Shown here: positions 6,425 to 15,258 of the stretch, piece by piece | Layout: each line of letters begins with the position of its first letter | Position numbering within the stretch: the first letter of the stretch is position 1 | Assembly: GCA_044348085.1 (NCBI GenBank) | Contig: JBIKTM010000011.1 | Location: 1 to 64,000, forward strand | Origin: Verrucolacustris sp044348085 | GTDB lineage: Bacteria; Verrucomicrobiota; Verrucomicrobiia; Methylacidiphilales; Verrucolacustridaceae | Length of the DNA stretch: 64,000 nucleotides | Reading direction: 5' to 3' | Notes under the pieces: generated by a model | Seen by the model: the letters and a program-made list of their open reading frames with translations, nothing else | What the model was told of the DNA's origin: nothing | The model's database searches: none | Program-made: the position numbers and the translations under genes

Positions 6425-8667
6425 AGCCACAAGAGTTCGCCCTCAAGCTGGGATTGACGCTGGAGGAGTATGGAAAGATTGAAAAGGGTCTGGGACGGGA
6501 GCCGAATGAGAATGAGTTGGGAATGTTTTCGGTCATGTGGAGCGAGCACTGTTCGTACAAGAATACGCGCAGGGAGTTGAGGAAATTTCCGACGTCGGGC
6601 CCTGCGGTTTTGGTGAAGGCGGGGGAGGAGAATGCGGGGGTGGTGGATGCGGGGGATGGGTTGGCGTTGGCGTATAAGATCGAGTCGCACAATCATCCGA
6701 GTGCGGTGGAGCCGTTCCAAGGAGCGGCGACGGGAGTAGGAGGAATTTTGCGGGATATTTTCACGATGGGGGCGAGACCTGTGGCGTTTATGGATTCGTT
6801 GCGGTTTGGACGACCTGAGGCGAAGGGGGAGGCGGGAAAACGGACGCGGTCGCTGATCCACGGAGTGGTGGCAGGAATTTCCCACTATGGGAACTGTGTG
6901 GGGGTACCCACGGTGGGTGGGGAACTGGTGTTTGATCCCGCGTATGAGGGGAATCCGTTGGTGAATGTGTTTTGTTTGGGGACATTGCGGCACGATCAGA
7001 TTCGGCGTGGGGCGGCGAAGGGAGTAGGGAATCCGGTTTTTTATGTAGGAGCGAAGACCGGGAGGGATGGATTGGCAGGGGCGGCGTTTGCGTCGAGGGA
7101 TCTGACGGAGGAGAGCAAGGCGGATCGGCCTGCGGTGCAGGTGGGAGATCCTTTTGTGGGGAAGTTGCTGTTTGAGGCGTGTCTGGAGTTGTATGCGAGG
7201 CCGGATCTGGTGGTGGGGGTGCAGGATATGGGCGCAGCGGGTTTGACCTGTTCGACGTGTGAGACGGCGAGCCGAGGTGGTTCGGGAATCGAAATCGAAC
7301 TGGATCGGGTTCCCCAGAGGGAGAAGGGAATGACGCCGTATGAGATCCTGCTTTCTGAATCGCAGGAGCGGATGTTGATCATCGTGCATAAGGGGAGGGA
7401 GAAGGAGTTGAAGGAGATTTTTGCGAAGTGGGGATTGGATGCGGCGGAGATCGGTTTTGTGACGGAGACGGGAAAGGTGGTGGTGAAAGAGTCTGGCAAA
7501 GTGGTTGCGGAGGTGCCTGCAAGATTACTGGCGGACGATGCGCCCGTGTATGAGAGAGAGGCGAAAGTTCCTGCGAAATTAGCGGAAAGGCAGAAACTGG
7601 ATTTGAAGAAAACTTTGCCTGAAAAACCGAAGGTGAAGGAGAATCTACTGAAACTGGCGGCATCGCCGGCTACGGGATCGCGTCGATGGGTGTGGAACCA
7701 GTACGATCACATGGTGGGATTACGCACGGTAGTGAGGCCGGGTGGGGATGCGGCGGTTTTGCGGATTGAGAAACCTGGAGGGGGTTGGGTGCATGTCGCG
7801 ATGACGTTGGATGGGAATGGGCGCTGGTGTGCGCAGGATCCGCGGGAAGGTTCGAAGGCGTTGGTGGCGGAGGCGTGTAGGAATTTAGCGTGTGCGGGGG
7901 CGGTGCCGCTGGGGTTAACGGATAATTTGAATTATGGGAACCCGCATGATCCGGAAATTTTCTGGCAATTGCGAGAAGGGGTAGAGGGAATGGCAGAGGC
8001 GTGCCGGTTTTTTGATCTGCCTGTTACGGGAGGCAATGTGAGTCTTTATAATCAGTCGCCGTCAGGACCGATTCATCCGACACCGGTGGTGGGGGTGGTG
8101 GGGAAGGTGGAGGAGGGGGTGAGATTGGTGCCTGGGGTTTTTGGGACGGGTGGGGGCGTGATTCTTATGGTGGGAACTGACGAGTCGGGAGGGTTGGGGG
8201 CGTCGCTTTATCTGCAGGAGATTCATGGGATCTTGGCGGGAAAGTTGGGGAAGGTGGATTTGGGGCAGGAGAAGAAACTGCATGGGTTGATGCGGGGAGT
8301 GCTGAAGTTGGCCGGGGTGAGGGCGGTACATGATGTGGGTGAGGGCGGGATTTTGTGGGCGTTAGCGGAGATGTGTTTTGGGGAGGGCTCGGCGGGAGCG
8401 GAGGTTGCGATTCCATGTGGCAAGGGGGAGAGGGTGGAGGAGGCGCTTTTTGGGGAGGGTGGGGGGCGGATTTTGCTGGAGGTGGACGAAGAGGGGGTGA
8501 CGAGAGTTGAGGAGTTAGCCAAGGAGGCAGGATTAGGGTGTTATCGGATCGGAAAAAGTGGCGGGGCGAATTTACAGATTTCATGTGGGGCCGTACGGGA
8601 GGAGTGGAATGTGCAAGTTTTATGCAAACTTTACCAAGAGGCACTGCCTCAGGCGTTGGTGGGTTGA
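6421..8667 (+). CDS. purL: PurL, synthase subunit of FGAM synthase (small form)
   Basis: It converts FGAR, ATP and ammonia to FGAM. The 748 residues are the small PurL that needs PurS and PurQ, both encoded just upstream with 4-bp overlaps. Visible motifs include the opening S-E-H-C-S-Y-K-N near residue 41, KIESHNHPSAVEPFQGAATG near residue 85, QDMGAAGLTCST near 270 and, in the second AIRS-like half, VTGGNVSLYNQS near 540 and AVHDVGEGG. The coding strand is very G-rich. The next gene, purF, starts 49 bp downstream. Confidence 0.97.
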   Translation: MKPQEFALKLGLTLEEYGKIEKGLGREPNENELGMFSVMWSEHCSYKNTRRELRKFPTSGPAVLVKAGEENAGVVDAGDGLALAYKIESHNHPSAVEPFQGAATGVGGILRDIFTMGARPVAFMDSLRFGRPEAKGEAGKRTRSLIHGVVAGISHYGNCVGVPTVGGELVFDPAYEGNPLVNVFCLGTLRHDQIRRGAAKGVGNPVFYVGAKTGRDGLAGAAFASRDLTEESKADRPAVQVGDPFVGKLLFEACLELYARPDLVVGVQDMGAAGLTCSTCETASRGGSGIEIELDRVPQREKGMTPYEILLSESQERMLIIVHKGREKELKEIFAKWGLDAAEIGFVTETGKVVVKESGKVVAEVPARLLADDAPVYEREAKVPAKLAERQKLDLKKTLPEKPKVKENLLKLAASPATGSRRWVWNQYDHMVGLRTVVRPGGDAAVLRIEKPGGGWVHVAMTLDGNGRWCAQDPREGSKALVAEACRNLACAGAVPLGLTDNLNYGNPHDPEIFWQLREGVEGMAEACRFFDLPVTGGNVSLYNQSPSGPIHPTPVVGVVGKVEEGVRLVPGVFGTGGGVILMVGTDESGGLGASLYLQEIHGILAGKLGKVDLGQEKKLHGLMRGVLKLAGVRAVHDVGEGGILWALAEMCFGEGSAGAEVAIPCGKGERVEEALFGEGGGRILLEVDEEGVTRVEELAKEAGLGCYRIGKSGGANLQISCGAVREEWNVQVLCKLYQEALPQALVG

Positions 8668-8716
8668 GAGAAATCTCCCGCTTCTCAAAGGTGCTAGATC
8701 GGAGTAGAAAGGTATC

Positions 8717-10186
8717 TTGAAGACTCCACATTTTCCAACTCACGAGTGTGGTGTCTTTGCAGTGTATAACCATCCGAATGCGGCTGAGCTGACTTACTAT
8801 GGGCTTTATGCCCTTCAACATCGGGGGCAAGAGAGTGCGGGAATTGTCACAGCCAAAGACGATGGAAAGGCATTTGCGATCAAGCGTGGGATGGGTTTGG
8901 TGGGTCAGATTTTTAAAGAGAACGATTTAAAGGAGTTAACGGGTACGCGGGCGATCGGGCATGTGCGATATTCGACAACAGGTTCGAGCACGATCAAAAA
9001 TGCACAGCCGTTGACGGTTGAGACGGGCCGTGGGCAGATTGCGATCGCTCATAATGGCAATTTGGTGAATGCGGGAAAGTTGAGGGATGAACTGGAGGCA
9101 GGGGGATCGATTTTCCAAACGACGACGGATAGTGAGATTATTTTGCATCTGATTTCCCGTCCCAATCCTGCGATTGGTGGTGGGGCCCTGGCCCAAGCCC
9201 TTTCCCGTGTGCATGGGGCGTACTCCCTTGTTTTGATGGGGGAGAATGAGGTGATTGCAGCGCGAGATCCTTTCGGATTTCGGCCACTGGTGATTGGAAA
9301 GTTGGAAGACGCGATCATTTTTGCAAGTGAGACGTGTGCTTTGGATCTAGTGGGAGCCGAATTTGTTCGGGATGTGGAGCCTGGAGAAATTGTCGTGGCG
9401 GATGAGTCGGGCCTCCGCTCCTTTAAGCCTCATGCGGAGACGGCGCGGGAGGCTCTTTGTATTTTCGAGTTCGTTTATTTTGCACGGCCTGACAGTCAGA
9501 TCAGTGGACGTAATATCAGTCATGCGCGTACGCGGATGGGGAGAGAGTTGGCGCGGTTGCATCCTGTGGATGCGGACATTGTGGTGCCGGTTCCTGACTC
9601 GGGGACGTATGCGGCTTTGGGGTATTCGGAACAGGCTGGGATTCCGTTGGATCAGGCGTTTGTCAGGAATCACTACATTGGGAGATCGTTTCTGCAACCA
9701 ACCCAGTTGATTCGGGATTTTAATGTTCGGGTGAAACTGAATCTGATTCGTACGGCGGTGCAGGGAAAGCGAGTGGTGGTGGTGGATGATTCGATTGTGC
9801 GGGGAACGACGGCACGGGCGAGGGTGACCAACTTGAGAGAAGCAGGTGCGAAGGAGGTGCATATCCGGGTGAGCTGTCCGCCGCACCGTTTTTCGTGTCA
9901 CTACGGAATCGATTTTCCGGATCCCAAGGATCTTTTGGCGAATCGGATGACGAGGGCGGAGATCACTAAATATCTGGGAGCCGATTCGCTGGGTTATCTG
10001 GATGTGGACGGGATGGTGCGTGCGTGCGGAATTCCCGCCAAGAAGTTCTGTATGGCCTGTTTCACGGGGGATTATCCGGTGGCTTTTGCTCCGGAGGATA
10101 ACAACAAGGAGATTTTAGAGCAGAGGAGAGAGCGTGGCGTGTCCCTTGTGCCGGAGGAGGAAAGCCGGCAGAAGTTCCTGCTCTGA
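8717..10186 (+). CDS. purF: Amidophosphoribosyltransferase (glutamine PRPP amidotransferase)
   Basis: It makes phosphoribosylamine from PRPP and glutamine, the committed purine step. The start is TTG 8717 with AAAGG at 8708-8712 upstream. It gives a ten-residue propeptide before C11 (H-E-C-G-V-F-A), the nucleophile exposed after processing in Bacillus-type enzymes. The Ntn glutaminase domain (LYALQHRGQESAGI, HNGNLVNAG) is followed by the PRTase domain with VVVDDSIVRGTT near residue 355. The C-terminal K-K-F-C-M-A-C-F-T-G-D-Y-P supplies cysteines typical of forms with a [4Fe-4S] cluster. The 489 residues are of normal length. Confidence 0.96.
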   Translation: MKTPHFPTHECGVFAVYNHPNAAELTYYGLYALQHRGQESAGIVTAKDDGKAFAIKRGMGLVGQIFKENDLKELTGTRAIGHVRYSTTGSSTIKNAQPLTVETGRGQIAIAHNGNLVNAGKLRDELEAGGSIFQTTTDSEIILHLISRPNPAIGGGALAQALSRVHGAYSLVLMGENEVIAARDPFGFRPLVIGKLEDAIIFASETCALDLVGAEFVRDVEPGEIVVADESGLRSFKPHAETAREALCIFEFVYFARPDSQISGRNISHARTRMGRELARLHPVDADIVVPVPDSGTYAALGYSEQAGIPLDQAFVRNHYIGRSFLQPTQLIRDFNVRVKLNLIRTAVQGKRVVVVDDSIVRGTTARARVTNLREAGAKEVHIRVSCPPHRFSCHYGIDFPDPKDLLANRMTRAEITKYLGADSLGYLDVDGMVRACGIPAKKFCMACFTGDYPVAFAPEDNNKEILEQRRERGVSLVPEEESRQKFLL

Positions 10187-10191
10187 TCGGA

Positions 10192-11211
10192 ATGGGACGA
10201 GACGCATATGCACGGGCGGGGGTAGACATTACCCTGGGCAACCGGGTGAAATCCGGAATCGGAGCCATGGTTCGCTCCACTCAGCGTCCTGGAGTGATTG
10301 GGGGGATTGGGGGTTTTGGCGGATGTTTTGACGGAAAGATACGGGGGTATCGTCATCCTGTGTTGGTGGCGAGTATTGATGGGGTGGGAACGAAGCTGAA
10401 GGTGGCGCAGGAGGTGGGGAAACACGGGACGATCGGGGAGGATCTAGTGAATCACTGTGTGAACGACATTGCGGCGTTGGGGGCGGAGCCTCTTTTCTTT
10501 TTAGATTATATTGGAATGGGAAAATTGAGTCCGAAGGTGTTTCGTCAAATCTTGAAGGGATTGGTGAGGGGTTGTCGTCGTTCGGGGTGTGCGCTGTTGG
10601 GCGGTGAGACGGCACAGATGCCTGGAATTTATCAGGGGGAAGATTATGACTTGGTGGGATCGATTGTGGGAGTGGTGGAGAAGGGGAAGGGGACGGATGG
10701 CCGGTCGATTCGGGCGGGGGATGTGATTTTGGGTTTACCCACGAATGGACTGCAGACAAACGGATACACCTTGGCGCGGGATATTTTGTTTAAGAAAGCA
10801 AAGTTGCGGGTGAAGGGAAATTTGCCTGGGACCTCGCTGAAGTTGGAAAAGCTCTTGCTGGCGGTGCATCCAAACTATCGGCCTGCCCTTTTGAGGATTG
10901 GAAAGAAGGTGAAAATTAAGGGGGCGGCCCATATTACGGGAGGTGGGTTGATTGATAACCCACCAAGGATTTTTCCGAAAGGGCTAGGAGCAGAAATTCA
11001 GCTTGGGAGCTGGCCCGTGCCGCCACTTTTTCGATATCTGGAGACCAAGGGCAGGTTGGGGAAGGTCGAAGCGTATCGAACCTTCAATATGGGGATCGGG
11101 ATGATTGTTGTGGTGGCGAAAGGGGATGTGGCCAAGGTCAAAAAAGTAGTTCGATGTTATGAGATTGGAAGAATGGTGCGGGGAGATGGGAAGGTTCGGT
11201 TGATCGGATGA
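10192..11211 (+). CDS. purM: Phosphoribosylformylglycinamidine cyclo-ligase (AIR synthetase)
   Basis: It closes FGAM to AIR with ATP. The 339-residue product starts at ATG 10192, five bp after the purF stop, with A-Y-A-R-A-G-V-D-I-T-L-G-N near the N-terminus. Signatures include DGVGTKLKVA near residue 64, GEDLVNHCVNDI near 82, LLGGETAQMPGIY near 140, and GLPTNGLQTNGYTLAR, where most homologues have a G-L-H-S-N-G-Y loop. AHITGGGLIDNPPRIFP is near 246. The stop overlaps the purH ATG by ATGA, so the two are probably translationally coupled. Confidence 0.96.
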   Translation: MGRDAYARAGVDITLGNRVKSGIGAMVRSTQRPGVIGGIGGFGGCFDGKIRGYRHPVLVASIDGVGTKLKVAQEVGKHGTIGEDLVNHCVNDIAALGAEPLFFLDYIGMGKLSPKVFRQILKGLVRGCRRSGCALLGGETAQMPGIYQGEDYDLVGSIVGVVEKGKGTDGRSIRAGDVILGLPTNGLQTNGYTLARDILFKKAKLRVKGNLPGTSLKLEKLLLAVHPNYRPALLRIGKKVKIKGAAHITGGGLIDNPPRIFPKGLGAEIQLGSWPVPPLFRYLETKGRLGKVEAYRTFNMGIGMIVVVAKGDVAKVKKVVRCYEIGRMVRGDGKVRLIG

Positions 11212-12755
11212 GCGAGGGAATTCGCCGGGCCCTACTTTCGGTTTCGGACAAGACGGGGCTGTTGGAGTTCGCCAAATTCTTGGCGGGAAAAGGGGTGGAG
11301 CTGATTTCGACTGGGGGAACGGCTAAAGCTTTGCGGGACGCAGGGGTGAAGGTGATGGAGTTGAGCGACTACACCGGTTTTCCAGAAATGATGGATGGAA
11401 GGGTAAAGACCTTACACCCCAAGGTGCATGGGGGTTTACTGCAAAGGAGAGATTTGGCCTCGCACAAGGAGCAGGCATCCAAGCATAACATTCCGACGAT
11501 TGATCTGGTGGTCGTAAATCTTTATCCGTTCGAGCAAACCGTTGCCCGGGCGGATTGCACGCCGGAGCAGGCGATCGAAAATATCGATATCGGTGGACCG
11601 AGCATGTTGCGGAGCGCGGCGAAGAATCACGAGGCGGTGACGGTGGTGACCGATCCATCCGATTACGGGCTGGTTCAACAAGAAATGGAAGCAACGGGGG
11701 ATACGACTTTGGGGACACGGAGAAAGCTGGCCGCGAAAGTCTTCCGGCATACGTCGCATTACGACCATCTGATCGGTGCGTATCTGACGCGGCATTCGGA
11801 AAAAGAGCAACCGGTTTTGCAGGAGACGACGGGTATCGTTCGGCGCCGGGCCCAATCTTTGAGATATGGGGAGAATCCGCACCAAAAAGCATCTCTGTAC
11901 GGGTCATTTTTGGAATCTTTCAAACAGCTCCACGGGAAGGAGCTTTCCTATAACAATGTTTTGGATCTGAGTGCGGCGGCGGGGTTGATTGTCGAATTTC
12001 CAAAAGCTCCGCCGACTTTGGCGATTTTGAAGCATACCAATCCGTGTGGAGTGGGATCGGGGGAGAAGCTTTTGGAGGCTTGGGAAAAGGCGTACGCGAC
12101 TGATCGGCAGGCACCGTTTGGAGGAATCATTGTGGCGAATCGTCCGATTGATACCGAAACCGCGCAGGCAATCGCGGAGATCTTTAGTGAGGTGATTCTG
12201 GCTCCTTCGTTTGAGAGTGGGGCCTTGAAGATCTTACAGGCTAAAAAGAATCTGCGACTGATCGAGAATCATGAGACTTCGACAGGCGGCTACGATTTTC
12301 GAAGCGTTCGTGGGAACGGCTTACTGGTGCAAGAGAGTGATGGGGCAGGGGATGATGAAACATCTTGGAAAGTGGTTACAAAAAGGAAGCCGACCGAGGC
12401 GGAAATGAAGGCGATGCGTTTTGGTTGGAAGGTGGTGCGGCATGTGAAGTCGAATGCGATTGTGTATGCGGGACAGGATCGGACGCTGGGGATCGGGGCG
12501 GGTCAGATGTCGCGTGTGGATTCCTCGCGGATTGCGGTATGGAAGGCGGGAGAAGCTAAGCTTTCCTTGAAGGGAAGCGCTGTGGCGTCAGATGCTTTTT
12601 TCCCGTTTCCGGATGGATTGGAGGCTGCGGCGGCTGCAGGTGCGACAGCGGCGATTCAACCTGGCGGAAGTGTGAAGGACCCTGAGGTAATTGCGGTAGC
12701 GGATCGATTAGGGGTAGCGATGATCTTTACGGGACGCCGGCACTTCCGGCATTAA
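11208..12755 (+). CDS. purH: Bifunctional AICAR transformylase / IMP cyclohydrolase
   Basis: It carries out the last two steps to IMP. The 515-residue product has the N-terminal MGS-like cyclohydrolase domain (A-L-L-S-V-S-D-K-T-G-L, T-G-F-P-E-M-M-D-G-R-V-K-T-L-H-P-K) and the C-terminal transformylase with RYGENPHQKA near residue 220 and LKHTNPCGVG near 275. The C-terminal half ends in the usual FPFPDGLEAAAAAG and AIQPGGSVKDPEVIAVA stretches. It is the last gene of the plus-strand purine unit. Its TAA shares the TTAA tetranucleotide with the stop of the convergent tsaE. Confidence 0.97.
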   Translation: MSEGIRRALLSVSDKTGLLEFAKFLAGKGVELISTGGTAKALRDAGVKVMELSDYTGFPEMMDGRVKTLHPKVHGGLLQRRDLASHKEQASKHNIPTIDLVVVNLYPFEQTVARADCTPEQAIENIDIGGPSMLRSAAKNHEAVTVVTDPSDYGLVQQEMEATGDTTLGTRRKLAAKVFRHTSHYDHLIGAYLTRHSEKEQPVLQETTGIVRRRAQSLRYGENPHQKASLYGSFLESFKQLHGKELSYNNVLDLSAAAGLIVEFPKAPPTLAILKHTNPCGVGSGEKLLEAWEKAYATDRQAPFGGIIVANRPIDTETAQAIAEIFSEVILAPSFESGALKILQAKKNLRLIENHETSTGGYDFRSVRGNGLLVQESDGAGDDETSWKVVTKRKPTEAEMKAMRFGWKVVRHVKSNAIVYAGQDRTLGIGAGQMSRVDSSRIAVWKAGEAKLSLKGSAVASDAFFPFPDGLEAAAAAGATAAIQPGGSVKDPEVIAVADRLGVAMIFTGRRHFRH

Positions 12756-13186
12756 CGCCAAGAGAGAAGTCGGGAGCCGTTGGGCTGTGGGGTGAGGGTA
12801 AGATCCAAAGTTTTTTTCGGCCATTCGCCAGGATAGCGTTCAGGCCATTCGACGGCCACGAGTCCTGAAGTGATGAGGCAGTCAGGCCAACCGAGGGAGT
12901 CCCAGTCGCGAGCGTTTTCAAGACGGTATAGGTCCCAGTGTTCGAGAGGAAGTTGTCCCCCGAGAAGAGGTTGGCACAAGGTGAACGTGGGACTGGGGAT
13001 ATCTCCTGTGACGCCTAGCGCTTGGGCAAGACCGCGGACCCATTCGGATTTTCCAGCGCCAAGGGGGCCGTGAAGGCGAAGAATCGTGCCTGGTTGGAGA
13101 CGAGAAAGGTGACGAGCGGCGTGGGCGCGAGTGGCGGCGGCATCCGCACAGATTTCATCGGGAGAAAATTTAGCGGAGGTGGTCAT
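12752..13186 (-). CDS. tsaE: TsaE, tRNA t6A biosynthesis ATPase
   Basis: The product is a 144-residue P-loop protein of the TsaBDE complex that makes N6-threonylcarbamoyladenosine at tRNA position 37. The Walker A motif is GPLGAGKS near residues 40-47. The family-specific SPTFTL and a late VAVEWPERYP follow, where most members carry a similar EW-PE motif. The length is normal. The first 17 bases overlap the end of thiL, so it is the last gene of the CPBP-thiL-tsaE unit. The stop lies in the same TTAA as the convergent purH stop. Confidence 0.95.
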   Translation of the reverse strand: MTTSAKFSPDEICADAAATRAHAARHLSRLQPGTILRLHGPLGAGKSEWVRGLAQALGVTGDIPSPTFTLCQPLLGGQLPLEHWDLYRLENARDWDSLGWPDCLITSGLVAVEWPERYPGEWPKKTLDLTLTPQPNGSRLLSWR

Positions 13187-14063
13187 AGCCGCGAAGGGGA
13201 AGGCCGCCCGTGTGGTAGCCTTGCGTTTGGGTTAGGCAGGTGCCGATGGGAGTGAGTGGAGTGGAAAAGGGCCATTGGCGCAGGAGGGCCGAGATGCGTT
13301 TTTTTGGAACAGAAAAGAGGAGTTCATAATCTTCCCCTTGTGTGAATGCAAGACGGGGTGTGGCGCGGGGGGAGAGGGGAATTTGATTGGGGTGTATGGT
13401 GAATCCGATGCGGGAGGAGCGGGCAAGGCGGGGAAGGTCGGCTCCCAGTCCATCGCTAAGATCGAGCATAGCGGAGGGGAATTTGTGGCGAACGAGCCAC
13501 TGGCCTTCGGCGAGGCGTGGGGTGAAGGAGAGATGGTGATGAGGCCAAGACCCACCCAATTTTCCTGTCACAAAAAGGATGTCGCCCGGTTTGGCGCCTG
13601 AGCGGGAGGGGGATGTTTTTTGTGGGACGGTCCCTAGGAGAGAGATGGAAAGGAGAAGTTGCCGAGTGCGGACGGTTTCCCCACCGACGATGGGTAGATG
13701 AAACTTTTTCGCGAGACGGGAGAGACCTTGATAAGCCTGACGGATACGGCGGGCGGAACGGGGGTTGGGGCAACCTATGGTGATGAGTGCGGCACGGGGA
13801 GTGGCGCCAGCGGCGGCAAAGTCGCTGAGTCCACGGGCGAGTGCTTTTCGACCTGCGAGGGGGGCTGGGGTGGAGCGGGTGAAGTGAACGCCTTCGACCA
13901 CGGCATCGGTTTTGAGGACGAGATCGAGATTTTTAGGAAAGGAAGAGAGAACTGCACAGTCGTGACCTAGAGAGTGGCGGATTCCTGCGGAGGGTTGGCG
14001 ACCCAGAGCGGCGATCCAGTGGCGGACCCAAAGATCTTCAGAGGAGAGGGGAAGTTTTTTCAT
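13170..14063 (-). CDS. thiL: Thiamine-monophosphate kinase
   Basis: It phosphorylates thiamine monophosphate to the diphosphate cofactor. It belongs to the PurM/HypE/SelD superfamily. Visible signatures include L-S-S-E-D-L-W-V near the N-terminus, HDCAVLS, LKTDAVVEGVHFT, LARGLSDFAAAGATP, VGGETVRT, and LDLSDGLGADLPRLA near residue 200. The start is put at ATG 14063 because it overlaps the upstream stop by ATGA and gives MKKLPLSSED; a frame extending to GTG 14099 is possible but adds an unlike leader. The 297 residues are slightly short, as in many members. It overlaps tsaE by 17 bp. Confidence 0.94.
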   Translation of the reverse strand: MKKLPLSSEDLWVRHWIAALGRQPSAGIRHSLGHDCAVLSSFPKNLDLVLKTDAVVEGVHFTRSTPAPLAGRKALARGLSDFAAAGATPRAALITIGCPNPRSARRIRQAYQGLSRLAKKFHLPIVGGETVRTRQLLLSISLLGTVPQKTSPSRSGAKPGDILFVTGKLGGSWPHHHLSFTPRLAEGQWLVRHKFPSAMLDLSDGLGADLPRLARSSRIGFTIHPNQIPLSPRATPRLAFTQGEDYELLFSVPKKRISALLRQWPFSTPLTPIGTCLTQTQGYHTGGLPLRGYDHLR

Positions 14064-14833
14064 GGGAGGGGTGGGCGTGCGAGAAGAATGATGATACACG
14101 TGTTCGCGTTAAAAAGAGAGTGGACGAGGATGGAGGGGATGAGGCTTTGGGTTGTGCGAAAGATTCCTGCAAGTGCGACTCCGAAGAAGGTGAGGGGGAT
14201 AAGAGTCGGGGTGTGAAGGTGGACAGCTCCAAAGGCGAGGGCGGAAAGCCACTGGGCCTGGGAGATGGGAAGCCGGTGTGCAAGCCACGGGAAGAGAGTG
14301 CCGCGAAAGAAGACCTCCTCCCATATGGGGGCGATGATCAGAGCATAGGTAAGAAAGGGGAGCAGGGTTTTAGTATCTCGGGCTTCTAAGAATCGGGTCA
14401 TCGCGGGTTGGGGTTCGAGGGGAAGGCCGAGAAGGAGAAAGAGGCCGGAGCTGAGGAGGAGAAGAAAAAGAATCGGGAGAAAAAGGGTAAGAATAGTTCG
14501 GAGTGCCAGAGTGAGGTCTTGGATGGGGGCTGGACGATGAAGTCCCCAAAAAGAGACGGGTTTTTGACGAGATAGGGTGAGAAGAAAGAAGGCGACAACG
14601 ATTGCGGTTCCTGGAAGGAGCGGCGGGTAGAAGTATGCGGTCATAGGGATGACAGAAATGCCGCAGAGAAAGGGGGGCAGGGGAATCTGAAGGGTGGGTG
14701 GGTTGGCAGAGGAGGGAGGTTGGAAGAGTTGGCGTAGGCGGGATGCGCCGCCAAAGAATAGAAAACCGAAGGCTAATGTGAGCAGAAGACTGCCATACAG
14801 GATGGCGGAGATTGGAGGAGACCAGGGAGTCAT
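14060..14833 (-). CDS. CPBP-family intramembrane metalloprotease (CAAX protease-like)
   Basis: The 257-residue product is very hydrophobic, with about seven membrane segments. The C-terminal half carries the ABI/CPBP signature: I-W-E-E-V-F-F-R-G (EExxxR), F-G-A-V-H-L-H, and H-S-L-F-N-A-N. These supply the Glu and His residues of the intramembrane metalloprotease site. Members process or modify membrane proteins; the substrate here cannot be told. It heads a minus-strand unit with thiL (ATGA overlap) and tsaE. The G-rich stretch just upstream of its start (14845-14870) may hold its leader. Confidence 0.88.
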   Translation of the reverse strand: MTPWSPPISAILYGSLLLTLAFGFLFFGGASRLRQLFQPPSSANPPTLQIPLPPFLCGISVIPMTAYFYPPLLPGTAIVVAFFLLTLSRQKPVSFWGLHRPAPIQDLTLALRTILTLFLPILFLLLLSSGLFLLLGLPLEPQPAMTRFLEARDTKTLLPFLTYALIIAPIWEEVFFRGTLFPWLAHRLPISQAQWLSALAFGAVHLHTPTLIPLTFFGVALAGIFRTTQSLIPSILVHSLFNANTCIIILLARPPLP

Positions 14834-14938
14834 TTGAGGAGTTTAGAGGGTTGGGGGGTGGAGGGGTAAAGATTCAATCCCAAAGGCTGTGGAATGGTGG
14901 ATTGAGGCGGGGAAGAGATCTGGGCATGATTCACTTAA

Positions 14939-15247
14939 ATGGATAAGTTGCGCCCTTATCAACGTTTTCATCGAACCCAATTGATCCTGCGGGATGAATT
15001 GGCTGTTGATCGGACAATTTTAGCCAACGAGCGGACGTTGCTGTCTTATGTTCGGCTCTCCATTACCCTCATTATTGCGGGGATTTCGATTGTGCACTTT
15101 GCGATGGAGAAGTGGTTTGAAACTGTGGGCTTTCTTTGCGTTCCCATTGGAATCGGGGCTGGAATTTACGGGTGGATTCGGTACCGAAAGATGGCTGAAG
15201 AGATCATGGAGCTGAGAAAACCCGAGGCCCGGAAAACGAAGAGGTAG
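14939..15247 (+). CDS. DUF202 small membrane protein
   Basis: The 102-residue product has two predicted membrane helices, about 40-58 (SITLIIAGISIVHFAM) and 65-82 (VGFLCVPIGIGAGIYGWI). The preceding motif, LAVDRTILANERTLLSYVR, is the hallmark of DUF202, a family of unknown role also found at the end of eukaryotic VTC/vacuolar proteins. It lies 11 bp before the cyclase gene, so the two are probably co-transcribed. That pairing could mean the membrane protein assists the cyclase, but this is inference only. Confidence 0.88.
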   Translation: MDKLRPYQRFHRTQLILRDELAVDRTILANERTLLSYVRLSITLIIAGISIVHFAMEKWFETVGFLCVPIGIGAGIYGWIRYRKMAEEIMELRKPEARKTKR

Positions 15248-15258
15248 ATTCAGTCCTG

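Noticed and set aside
6280..7389. Minus-strand open frame of 369 codons
   Set aside because: It lies antisense inside purQ/purL; His/Arg/Pro-rich translation typical of the complement of a G-rich gene, no family likeness.
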